Notes under the pieces: generated by a model
Told to the model about the DNA's origin: nothing
What the model saw: the letters and a program-made list of their open reading frames with translations, nothing else
Databases searched by the model: none
Program-made: the position numbers and the translations under genes
Assembly: GCA_003135495.1 (NCBI GenBank)
Contig: PLBX01000437.1
Location: forward strand, 586-11,158
Source: Acidobacteriaceae bacterium
GTDB lineage: Bacteria; Acidobacteriota; Terriglobia; Terriglobales; Acidobacteriaceae
Length of the DNA stretch: 10,573 bases
Reading direction: 5' to 3'
Shown: positions 1-6,906 of the stretch, one piece after another
How positions within the stretch are numbered: position 1 is the stretch's first letter
Layout: every line of letters begins with the position of its first letter

Positions 1-92
1 AAACGTTGTGGCATTCAACACCTCCGCGGGGTGATATGCCGCACCCTCCTATGTTTGTTTTGGCGCGACTGAGAACAGAGCAAATAAGCCTC

Positions 93-105
93 TACTTATC
101 AAGTA
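93..105. promoter_or_regulatory. Short palindrome upstream of the barrel/cytochrome operon
   Basis: TACTT-ATC-AAGTA is a perfect 5-base inverted repeat with a 3-base spacer, 28 bp upstream of the -24/-12 promoter candidate. Its position and its likeness to the TACTTT/AAAGTA element at the end of the window make it a possible activator or repressor site. A 5-base dyad of this kind is expected several times by chance in 10 kb, so it is weak on its own. Confidence 0.2.
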
Positions 106-132
106 TTTACAGTGCTTCCCAAATCGGGGTTT

Positions 133-149
133 TGGCACTTGTTGTGCCT
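133..149 (+). promoter_or_regulatory. Candidate sigma-54 (-24/-12) promoter for the barrel-NHL-cytochrome operon
   Basis: The sequence TGGCACTTGTTGTGCCT matches the RpoN consensus (TGGCAC, five variable bases, TTGC) at all six bases of the -24 element and three of four at -12. The invariant GG (134-135) and GC (146-147) are 12 bases apart, as required. Transcription would start near 159, giving a leader of about 35 nt that contains the Shine-Dalgarno GGAGAG at 177-182. The same bases also form a perfect dyad GGCAC-TTGTT-GTGCC (134-148), so an operator or small hairpin is an alternative reading. A sigma-54 promoter would also need an enhancer-binding activator, which is not encoded in this window. 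Confidence 0.5.
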
Positions 150-176
150 CTTAAGAGAGTAAGCAACGCGTTTCCT

Positions 177-182
177 GGAGAG
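177..182 (+). promoter_or_regulatory. Ribosome binding site of the barrel gene
   Basis: GGAGAG lies 11 nt before the ATG at 194. The spacing is a little long but it is the only purine-rich Shine-Dalgarno-like stretch there, and it supports the 194 start, which is followed directly by a clean signal peptide. Confidence 0.5.
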
Positions 183-193
183 AAATTGCCGAG

Positions 194-2038
194 ATGAGAG
201 TGGCGAATTACATCATCGCGATCACGGTTTTGGTGATGGCACAGGTGGCCGCCGCGCAGCAGTCGCAGCTCGGAATCGGTGAGAACACAAAGCTGAATGC
301 GGGCGGCTTATTTACGTTTGGTTACGACGGGGCTTACGGAGATGAGCTTCCATCGAATCATGGGCTCGATCTGGGTTTCGACGGCAAGGTCAATGGGTAC
401 TACTACAATCCAAAGTTCATTTCGTTTACGGCGCATCCCTACTACGATCAGTCACGGGCAGATTCCGGCTATCAATCGCTGACCGGAGCGAGCGGCGTGG
501 ACGGCACAGCGAATTTTTTCACCGGCACAAATTTTCCCGGTTCAGTCAGCTACAACTACACCGACAACAGCACCGGAACATTAGGGCTGGCTGGACAACC
601 GAACTTCACAACTGTGGGAAAGAGTCACGGGTTCGGAATTAACTGGAGCGCCCTGGTTCCTGGACTGCCGACTTTATCGGTGGGATATTCGCAGGGAAGC
701 GGCAACAGCACACTGTATGGAACCGACCAGAAAGATGATTCCAGCACGAAGCTGTTCAATGTGCACTCCAACTACGCCATCTCGGGTTTCCGCCTGAACG
801 GTTATTTCAATCACAACAGCTTGGATTCGACCTTCCCATTATTTCTATCGGGCGAAGGGGAATCGAAACAGGAATCTTCGGGCCATGATTTTGGTTTCGG
901 AGCGCAACACGCTTTGCCGGTTCACGGATCTTTCTATGTAACTTATAACCGATCGTCGGCAAACAGCGACTACGCGACGACTATGGCGCCAAACGAGAGC
1001 ACTTCGGGACTTTCGAGTTATACCGACAGCACGGAAACGGCGAATGCCAGTTTTCATCCAACCACAAAGCTGACCTTCAGCGTCAACCAGAACTACACCG
1101 ACAATCTGACCGGATACCTTACGCAGAGTCTCGGCGACAACGGGGCTCCGGTGGCGGGGTTGAATTTAGGGTCGGGATCATACTCGTCCACATTTGGCGG
1201 CGGAATGACTTACCAGTTCACGAATTTTCTATCCGGCTCGGCGATGGCGACGTATTACCAGCAACACTACTTCGGGCAGAGCTACACCGGCGAGTACTTA
1301 AGCGGCACCCTGAATTACAGCAAGCGGCTCTGGGATATGTTCAGCTTTTCCACCTCCGTCATCGACAGCTCAAATGGGCAGGGGGAAAACGCGGTGGGGT
1401 TCGTCGGCAATGTCAACTTCTTCCGCCGCATTGGGCACTGGGCTACGTCGGGACAATTCAGTTATGCGCAGAATGTGCAGAGCCAGCTGATTACCTACAC
1501 GACTTCTTTCTACAGCTACAGCGCCAATGTGCACCGCCGCTTGCCGCAGGGAATCACATGGTCCGCGGCCTTCAACGGCAACCACAGCGGCTTGACGAAT
1601 TATCAAGGTTCAAGCACCCGCAGCGAGAGTTACTCGACTTCGATGAGCATGCGGAGGTTCTCGGTCAACGCTCTTTTCTCGCAAGCCAATGGCGTGTCGC
1701 TGCTGGGAGCGGGTGGGATTGTGTCGCCGACACAAACGCCAGGGCTGACTGATTTCATCGTCTTCAACGGATCGAGTTATGGCGGCGGAATTTCTGTGAC
1801 TCCGATGAAGAGAATGACAATTTCGGGAAGCTTCAGCCGCGCTATCAGCAATACACTCGCGACCACGGACTCGCACAACAATACCGAAATCTTCAATGCG
1901 CAGATGCAGTACCATCTGAGAAGAATCGGACTGCAAGCCGGATACTTACGCTTCACGCAAGGCATCAGCGCAATCGGCGCGCCAGCCAACACGACATCGT
2001 TCTTCGTCGGGATGACCAGATGGTTCGACTTTTTCTAA
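194..2038 (+). CDS. Outer-membrane beta-barrel protein, putative porin of an electron conduit
   Basis: This 614-residue protein starts with a Sec signal peptide: a short basic N-terminus, a hydrophobic core at residues 6-19 and a probable cut after AAA at 21. The rest is rich in Gly, Ser, Thr, Asn, Tyr and Phe, with alternating hydrophobic/polar stretches ending in aromatic residues, typical of amphipathic transmembrane beta strands. There are no long hydrophobic helices. The C-terminus ends Trp-Phe-Asp-Phe-Phe, the terminal-Phe signature recognised by the BAM machinery. There is no CXXCH and no recognisable enzymatic domain. Its mature size (about 590 residues) suits a large barrel comparable to MtrB-type porins that sheath multihaem cytochromes; no specific MtrB motif was identified. 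Its stop overlaps the next start by 19 nt, so it is the first gene of a coupled operon with an NHL propeller and a 12-haem cytochrome. Barrel assignment is firm; the conduit role is inferred from context. Confidence 0.8.
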   Translation: MRVANYIIAITVLVMAQVAAAQQSQLGIGENTKLNAGGLFTFGYDGAYGDELPSNHGLDLGFDGKVNGYYYNPKFISFTAHPYYDQSRADSGYQSLTGASGVDGTANFFTGTNFPGSVSYNYTDNSTGTLGLAGQPNFTTVGKSHGFGINWSALVPGLPTLSVGYSQGSGNSTLYGTDQKDDSSTKLFNVHSNYAISGFRLNGYFNHNSLDSTFPLFLSGEGESKQESSGHDFGFGAQHALPVHGSFYVTYNRSSANSDYATTMAPNESTSGLSSYTDSTETANASFHPTTKLTFSVNQNYTDNLTGYLTQSLGDNGAPVAGLNLGSGSYSSTFGGGMTYQFTNFLSGSAMATYYQQHYFGQSYTGEYLSGTLNYSKRLWDMFSFSTSVIDSSNGQGENAVGFVGNVNFFRRIGHWATSGQFSYAQNVQSQLITYTTSFYSYSANVHRRLPQGITWSAAFNGNHSGLTNYQGSSTRSESYSTSMSMRRFSVNALFSQANGVSLLGAGGIVSPTQTPGLTDFIVFNGSSYGGGISVTPMKRMTISGSFSRAISNTLATTDSHNNTEIFNAQMQYHLRRIGLQAGYLRFTQGISAIGAPANTTSFFVGMTRWFDFF

Positions 2039-3138
2039 ATCGGAAGGCCTTCATTGGTCGATCTAAAGCGACGCCAGCAACAACCATCATGGTTGGAGTG
2101 GCGCTTGTGTTAGCAACGACGCTGGCCGTGGCCTCCAAAAGGCCAAAGCAGACAATGGCCGCGCCCTTGCCTCCGGACCTACTGCTCGATGGCGGTCGCA
2201 AACTTTCTTTTGAGCGCAGCTTCAGCCTCGAACGCGAAGTCAAACCGAAGCGCAGTTTCTGGACGCGCGTTGTGGACGTGATCGCAGGGCAACCGGATTT
2301 CCACTACTTAGTAAGTCCGTATAGCGTGGTGACGGATTTGAAGGGTCGAATCATTGTGACCGATGTTGCTGCCGCCGGAGTTCATATCTTCGACTTCGCT
2401 CAGCAGAAATATAAATTTATTTCGCGGCGCGATGCGGGCAAGGATCCCATGCTCACGCCGCAATGCGCGGCGGTCGATGCCCAAGACAACATTTATGTCA
2501 CGGACTCGCAAACCGGGAAGGTGTTCGTATTCGACGCCAGCGGAAAATTCCGTCGAACGATTGGAAGCTTGAAAGGCGGCGAGGGATATTTCAAGCGTCC
2601 GACAGGAATCGCGGTAGATTCGGCGGCGCAACGTATCTATGTGACCGACACTCTGCGCAACAAGATTTACGTGATGGATATGCAGGGCAGCGTTTTACAG
2701 ACGATTGGAAAAACCGGAACGGCGGATGGTGAATTTAATTTTCCGACCGAACTGCGTCTGCACGGTTCCGAATTAGCCGTGGTCGATGCGATGAATTTTC
2801 GGGTACAGGTGTTCGATCGCTCGGGCGCGTTCCACTATGCCATCGGCAAGCCGGGAGACGGCGCTGGTTGGATCTTCCGTCCCAAAGGAATCGGCTTCGA
2901 CTCGGAAGATCATTTGTATGTTGTCGATGGGCAGTGGGGCATGGTGCAGGTGTTCGATCACGAAGGGCGTTTGCTTTACTACTTCGGCCAACGCGGAACC
3001 GGGCCGGGAGATTTTCAACTGCCGACCGGATTGCAGATCGACAGCCATGACCGTATCTATGTTGTGGATTCGTTCAACCGGCGGGTTGAAATATTTCACT
3101 ACCAGGGCGTTGCTCAAGCGGAAAAGGGAAGGCCATGA
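2020..3138 (+). CDS. Secreted six-bladed NHL-repeat beta-propeller protein
   Basis: A 372-residue protein with a hydrophobic export segment at residues 24-38, then about 50 linker residues, then roughly six NHL repeats at about 99-134, 147-182, 193-228, 241-276, 287-322 and 334-362. Each repeat carries the family pattern P-x-G-[IL]-x-[FV]-D, then [IL]-Y-V-[TV]-D, then V-x-[VI]-F-D. Typical examples are PTGIAVD (194-200) with IYVTD (206-210), and PTGLQID (335-341) with IYVVD (346-350). NHL propellers are binding scaffolds; no catalytic residues can be assigned. The ATG at 2020 overlaps the barrel gene by 19 nt; an in-frame ATG at 2089 (residue 24) would give a more ordinary signal peptide. Neither has a clear Shine-Dalgarno, so translation probably depends on coupling to the upstream gene. 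The stop overlaps the cytochrome start as ATGA. Being sandwiched between barrel and cytochrome suggests a periplasmic or surface subunit of the same complex. No lipobox cysteine is seen. Confidence 0.85.
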   Translation: MVRLFLNRKAFIGRSKATPATTIMVGVALVLATTLAVASKRPKQTMAAPLPPDLLLDGGRKLSFERSFSLEREVKPKRSFWTRVVDVIAGQPDFHYLVSPYSVVTDLKGRIIVTDVAAAGVHIFDFAQQKYKFISRRDAGKDPMLTPQCAAVDAQDNIYVTDSQTGKVFVFDASGKFRRTIGSLKGGEGYFKRPTGIAVDSAAQRIYVTDTLRNKIYVMDMQGSVLQTIGKTGTADGEFNFPTELRLHGSELAVVDAMNFRVQVFDRSGAFHYAIGKPGDGAGWIFRPKGIGFDSEDHLYVVDGQWGMVQVFDHEGRLLYYFGQRGTGPGDFQLPTGLQIDSHDRIYVVDSFNRRVEIFHYQGVAQAEKGRP

Positions 3139-5105
3139 AGGAAACAATCCCGATGCGCGATGTGGAGATGCCCGCTTCACGGCTGACTATCTTAGCTACA
3201 GCCATCTTCATCATGATCATGCTGGCGGGTAGATCGGGAGCGGCGCAAGTATCCGCCGATGTGCTGGGGATGCATAACCTTTCTCCGGGCAGTGGATCGT
3301 CGGTAACTTCGCAAGGAAGCTTGGGCTGCACCTTTTGTCACGCACCGCATAGCGGATTGGGAGGGATAACTCCTCTCTGGAATCAGAAATTGTCGACGCA
3401 GAGTTACACGCCCTATACAAGTTCGACTGATCCTCAACAAGGTAAGACTCAACCTACTCTCGGAATCACGAGCAGTCTTTGTTTGAGCTGTCACGATGGC
3501 ACGGTGGGAGTGGGGCAATCGGCGGCATATGGTCCGCTGCCGACCGTGGGCACGATAAATAGTGTCGACTCCTTTGGGACGACGTTGACCGGGTCGCATC
3601 CATTTAGTTTAGTAACTCCATTGAAGGACGCTTCAAACCTGGCAGCATCGCTGGTAGCGCAGGGGAAGACTGCGGATCCGACGGGAGCTGTGGCGCTAGT
3701 TAGCGGCAACATCGAATGCACGAGTTGTCACAGTCCGCATGTGCAGGCGATCGATAGAATTGCGCAAAAGTTTCTAGTTCGCGACAGTTCGAACGCGCAG
3801 ATGTGCCTGGCCTGCCATGATCCCAATCGTGTAGTACAAGGGCAGATCAATGCGCTGGCGGGATTTACCGGCAGCGTCCATCAAACAGCAACCAACCAGG
3901 TTTCGCCAGACGGACATGTTGGGCCTTATCCGACGGTGGGGGTGAACGCCTGTAACTCTTGCCACATGTCGCATGACTCGGTTGCGCCGGCACGGTTGCT
4001 GCGTCCGGCAACCCCAACCGCGCCGGCAGTCGATCCCACGACGCAAAATTGCATGACCTGTCATAACGGAGGTACGTTCTTATCGCCTGTGCCATTGAAT
4101 GTGATGGCAGAAGTTGCGAAGACCGGGCATCCTTTGCCAGCGGGCAATAACTTTCACGACGCTGCGGAAGCTACGCTGCTTAATAACAATCGTCACGCCA
4201 CTTGCGTCGACTGCCACAATCCTCATGCCTCGAACCAGACTTTGCAGTTCGCCGCGCCACCCTTGTTGCGGCCATCGCAGGCAGTGGTTAACGGAGTCAA
4301 CGCCTTGGACGGAGTCACGCTTTTGAATCCTGCGATCAATCAGTATGAAAATTGTTTGCGCTGCCATGGCACGAGCACCGGCAAGCAGCGATTGATCATC
4401 TATGGATACGCTCCGTCGCGGGTCATATCGCCCGCGGATTCTTTGAATATTATTCCCGAATTCGCCTCCACTGCGACTTCGAGCCATCCCGTAACCCATG
4501 ATCGAACCAGCCCTCTGCCGCAACCGAGCCTGCTGTTGAATATGTTGAATCAGAATGGAACGGCGTCCGCTCGCTCGATGGAGACGCGGATTTTTTGTAC
4601 TGATTGCCACAACAGCGACGACAACCGCGAATTCGGAGGCACCGGCCCGAACGGCCCACACGGATCAGTCAATTCGCACATTCTGGAACGCAATTATCAG
4701 TTCAGCCAGACTGCCGTGCCGGGCGGAATAGTAACGAACCTGTTCCCCAATCCCGACCTGACATCAACTGGGCCTTATGCCATGTGCGCTAAGTGTCATA
4801 ACCTGACTCAAATTACAGGCAACACAAGTTTCACGCAGCACAACCTTCACATATCGCAGTATGGCTTCAGCTGCTCCGTGTGTCATAGCGCTCATGGGAT
4901 AGGTGCAAGTTCTCCAACCATAACCGGAGAGCGCCTCGTTAACTTTGACGCGAATGTAGTCGGGGAAAATAACGGCGCGCCGATCGCCTACAACCGCAGT
5001 GCGGGAACATGCACATTAATGTGCCACTCCGCGGCGCACAATGCGGATGGCTCCGTTGGCAGCGCTGCCAAACCGACGAAGCCAAAGGGGATTGTAAAAA
5101 GATAG
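3135..5105 (+). CDS. Dodecahaem c-type cytochrome (11 CXXCH plus one CXXXCH)
   Basis: A 656-residue exported electron-transfer protein. The hydrophobic signal segment is at residues 17-31 with likely cleavage near GAA at 35-37. CXXCH motifs begin at Cys 65, 116, 195, 224, 273, 306, 357, 407, 488, 551 and 580; a twelfth site is CTLMCH at 626-631, a CXXXCH variant. Several sites continue as CHxPH, CHxxH or similar (68-72, 198-202, 276-280, 360-364, 583-587), like the doubled-CXXCH/decahaem families in which the second His can be a distal haem ligand. Haems are attached in the periplasm by the cytochrome c maturation system, not encoded here. There is no lipobox, so it is soluble or complex-bound rather than a lipoprotein. 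GGGAAGG at 3126-3132 is a good Shine-Dalgarno; the ATG overlaps the previous stop as ATGA, implying translational coupling. The likely role is moving electrons across or outside the outer membrane with the upstream barrel. Electron donor and acceptor are unknown. Confidence 0.9.
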   Translation: MKETIPMRDVEMPASRLTILATAIFIMIMLAGRSGAAQVSADVLGMHNLSPGSGSSVTSQGSLGCTFCHAPHSGLGGITPLWNQKLSTQSYTPYTSSTDPQQGKTQPTLGITSSLCLSCHDGTVGVGQSAAYGPLPTVGTINSVDSFGTTLTGSHPFSLVTPLKDASNLAASLVAQGKTADPTGAVALVSGNIECTSCHSPHVQAIDRIAQKFLVRDSSNAQMCLACHDPNRVVQGQINALAGFTGSVHQTATNQVSPDGHVGPYPTVGVNACNSCHMSHDSVAPARLLRPATPTAPAVDPTTQNCMTCHNGGTFLSPVPLNVMAEVAKTGHPLPAGNNFHDAAEATLLNNNRHATCVDCHNPHASNQTLQFAAPPLLRPSQAVVNGVNALDGVTLLNPAINQYENCLRCHGTSTGKQRLIIYGYAPSRVISPADSLNIIPEFASTATSSHPVTHDRTSPLPQPSLLLNMLNQNGTASARSMETRIFCTDCHNSDDNREFGGTGPNGPHGSVNSHILERNYQFSQTAVPGGIVTNLFPNPDLTSTGPYAMCAKCHNLTQITGNTSFTQHNLHISQYGFSCSVCHSAHGIGASSPTITGERLVNFDANVVGENNGAPIAYNRSAGTCTLMCHSAAHNADGSVGSAAKPTKPKGIVKR

Positions 5106-5150
5106 GCGCGCCGAAACCGACTGCTCGACGGACTACTACTGGCAAGAATC

Positions 5151-6896
5151 ATGTTTATGGCGACTGAAGTGAGCGACAAAGTAGACAACAAAGTGAATGT
5201 CAGAGTGGATGTCAACTTGAACAACAAAGAGGTTCATGCGCGGAGTTTCTGGGGGTTACGTATCGCCGCTTTGATCCTCGTTCCGATTCTGCTGCTCGGC
5301 GTGACGGAAGGCGCGTTGCGATTGTTTGACGTGGGATTTTCAACTTCACTGACAGTCCCGTGCACGATGCAGGGACGGCCGGCCTCCTGCTACAACCTAT
5401 TTTTCCCGGCGCCCTTTTTCCCGCCGGGGATGATTAAAACGCCCCAGGCCTATGGCGTTCCGGTCGAAAAGCCATCCGGCACGTTCAGAATTTTTGTGCT
5501 CGGAGAATCCGCCGCAATGGGGGATCCCGATCCCGCCTTCGGATTCAGCCGCTACCTCGAGGTGATGCTCCAAGAGCGTTTTCGCTCCATGAAATTCGAA
5601 GTGGTCAATACTGGGAGCGTCGCCATCAACTCCCATGTTCTGCTGCCGATTGCCAAAGGTTTGGCGGAACAGCGGCCCGATTTGTTCATCATTTATTCGG
5701 GTAATAATGAAGTAGTCGGACCTTATGGTCCCGGGACTGCGCTCGCATCTTCTGCTATGAGCCTACCCGTTATTCGCGGCAGTATTTTTTTTCATTCCAC
5801 TCGCATTGGGCAATTGCTGACCAAGATTGGAACTCAGAAGCGCGAATGGGGCGGAATGGAAATGTTTCTCGATAAGCAAGTGCCAGCTAGTTCGCCGCTC
5901 ATGAGCAAGGTCTATGAGAACTTTGAGAGCAATCTGCGGGACACAATCGCAGTCGCTCGCGGCTCAGGCGCGCGGGTCATTGTCGCGACAGTGGCGACGA
6001 ATCTCAAGGATTGTGCTCCATTCGCATCGGCGCACCGTGAGGGGTTGACGCAAGGCGCGATGCATTCATGGTCAGCTCTGGTGCAGCAGGGATCAGATTT
6101 CGAGAATGCCCGGTCGTATGCGGACGCATTAAAGGCATATTCGGCTGCGGCGCAGATTGATGATCAGTACGCTGAACTCGAATTCCGCGTCGCTCGTAGC
6201 TTGTGGTTGCTAGGAGATTACGCCGCGTCGCGGGAACATTTTTCTCGCGCCCGCAACCTGGACACTCTTCGGTTCCGCGCAGACAGCAAAATTAATGAAA
6301 TCAATCGAGCGGTGGCAACCTCATCGGGAGTTGAATTGGTGGATGCCGATGAGATTCTTGCGCGGGGAAGTCCGAACGGGATCGTCGGAAGCGAGCTGGT
6401 ATATGAGCATGTGCACATGACTCCCGAGGGCAATTATCTTCTGGCGCGCGCCATGTTGTTTCAGATCGCCGGCGGGCTGCCGCGGGAGAAGGAGGAAGCC
6501 TCGTCGCAACCGGAGATTTCTTCGAAGGCTGCTTCTGAGGTTCCTTCTCAGGTCGAATGCGAGCAGTTGCTGGCGCTTACTCAGCATGATCGCTTGCGGA
6601 TGAACCGGGAAATGTTGGAGCGTTTGCAAAAGCCTCCGTTCACCACTCAACTGAATCATTCCGATCAGATATTGCGGTTGACTATCAAAGCTAGCGTTCC
6701 AGATGAGAACCCCGATGAGACAGTTTCGCAATATCAGTGGGCGATTGGGAAAAAGGCCGACGACCGGTTACTGCACTATAATTTTGGACTTTTTCTATTC
6801 GATTACAATCGGGCGGCTGCTGCAGAGCAGTTGCGAATGTCGCGGCCTTGGGATGGATTTCCGGTATTTGCGCCTGACGGCACGCCGCTCGGGTAA
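5151..6896 (+). CDS. Membrane-anchored SGNH-hydrolase-like protein with internal TPRs
   Basis: A 581-residue protein with a polar N-tail (1-31, rich in Val, Asp, Asn and Lys), one transmembrane helix at about 33-56, and a long extracytoplasmic part. SGNH blocks are visible: block I FVLGESAAMG with nucleophile Ser120 (GES instead of GDS), block II Gly155, block III IYSGNNEV with Gly184 and Asn186, and block V EHVHMTPEGNYLLA with His422 and Glu419 where Asp is usual. Between blocks III and V lie about two TPR-like helical repeats (308-371). A helical tail (about 465-565) follows block V. Cys71 and Cys80 could form a disulfide. SGNH proteins of this topology act as O-acyltransferases or esterases beside MBOAT partners (AlgJ/AlgX, DltD), and an MBOAT gene lies head-on next door. 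The gap to the cytochrome gene is only 45 bp with no terminator seen, so co-transcription is possible. No strong Shine-Dalgarno is seen; an ATG two codons later is an alternative start. Fold is confident; activity is inferred. Confidence 0.75.
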   Translation: MFMATEVSDKVDNKVNVRVDVNLNNKEVHARSFWGLRIAALILVPILLLGVTEGALRLFDVGFSTSLTVPCTMQGRPASCYNLFFPAPFFPPGMIKTPQAYGVPVEKPSGTFRIFVLGESAAMGDPDPAFGFSRYLEVMLQERFRSMKFEVVNTGSVAINSHVLLPIAKGLAEQRPDLFIIYSGNNEVVGPYGPGTALASSAMSLPVIRGSIFFHSTRIGQLLTKIGTQKREWGGMEMFLDKQVPASSPLMSKVYENFESNLRDTIAVARGSGARVIVATVATNLKDCAPFASAHREGLTQGAMHSWSALVQQGSDFENARSYADALKAYSAAAQIDDQYAELEFRVARSLWLLGDYAASREHFSRARNLDTLRFRADSKINEINRAVATSSGVELVDADEILARGSPNGIVGSELVYEHVHMTPEGNYLLARAMLFQIAGGLPREKEEASSQPEISSKAASEVPSQVECEQLLALTQHDRLRMNREMLERLQKPPFTTQLNHSDQILRLTIKASVPDENPDETVSQYQWAIGKKADDRLLHYNFGLFLFDYNRAAAAEQLRMSRPWDGFPVFAPDGTPLG

Positions 6897-6906
6897 CTGC
6901 TGCTCA

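Noticed and set aside
112..138. GTGC...GCAC imperfect dyad upstream of the barrel gene, considered as an operator or attenuator
   Set aside because: The arms pair only with a bulge, and its right end is better explained as the -24 element of the promoter candidate.
6..197. 63-residue open frame at the left edge, overlapping the start of the barrel gene
   Set aside because: It runs through the promoter candidate and the Shine-Dalgarno of the barrel gene, has no recognisable domain and no good ribosome site. It is most likely a chance frame in leader DNA.
4080..4661. 193-residue antisense frame within the cytochrome gene
   Set aside because: The opposite strand encodes eleven ordered CXXCH motifs. 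The antisense product is Arg-rich and low in recognisable pattern, as expected of a shadow frame.
5105..5112. GGCGCGCC palindrome after the cytochrome stop, considered as a terminator
   Set aside because: It is only an 8-base self-complementary word with no loop and no T-run following.
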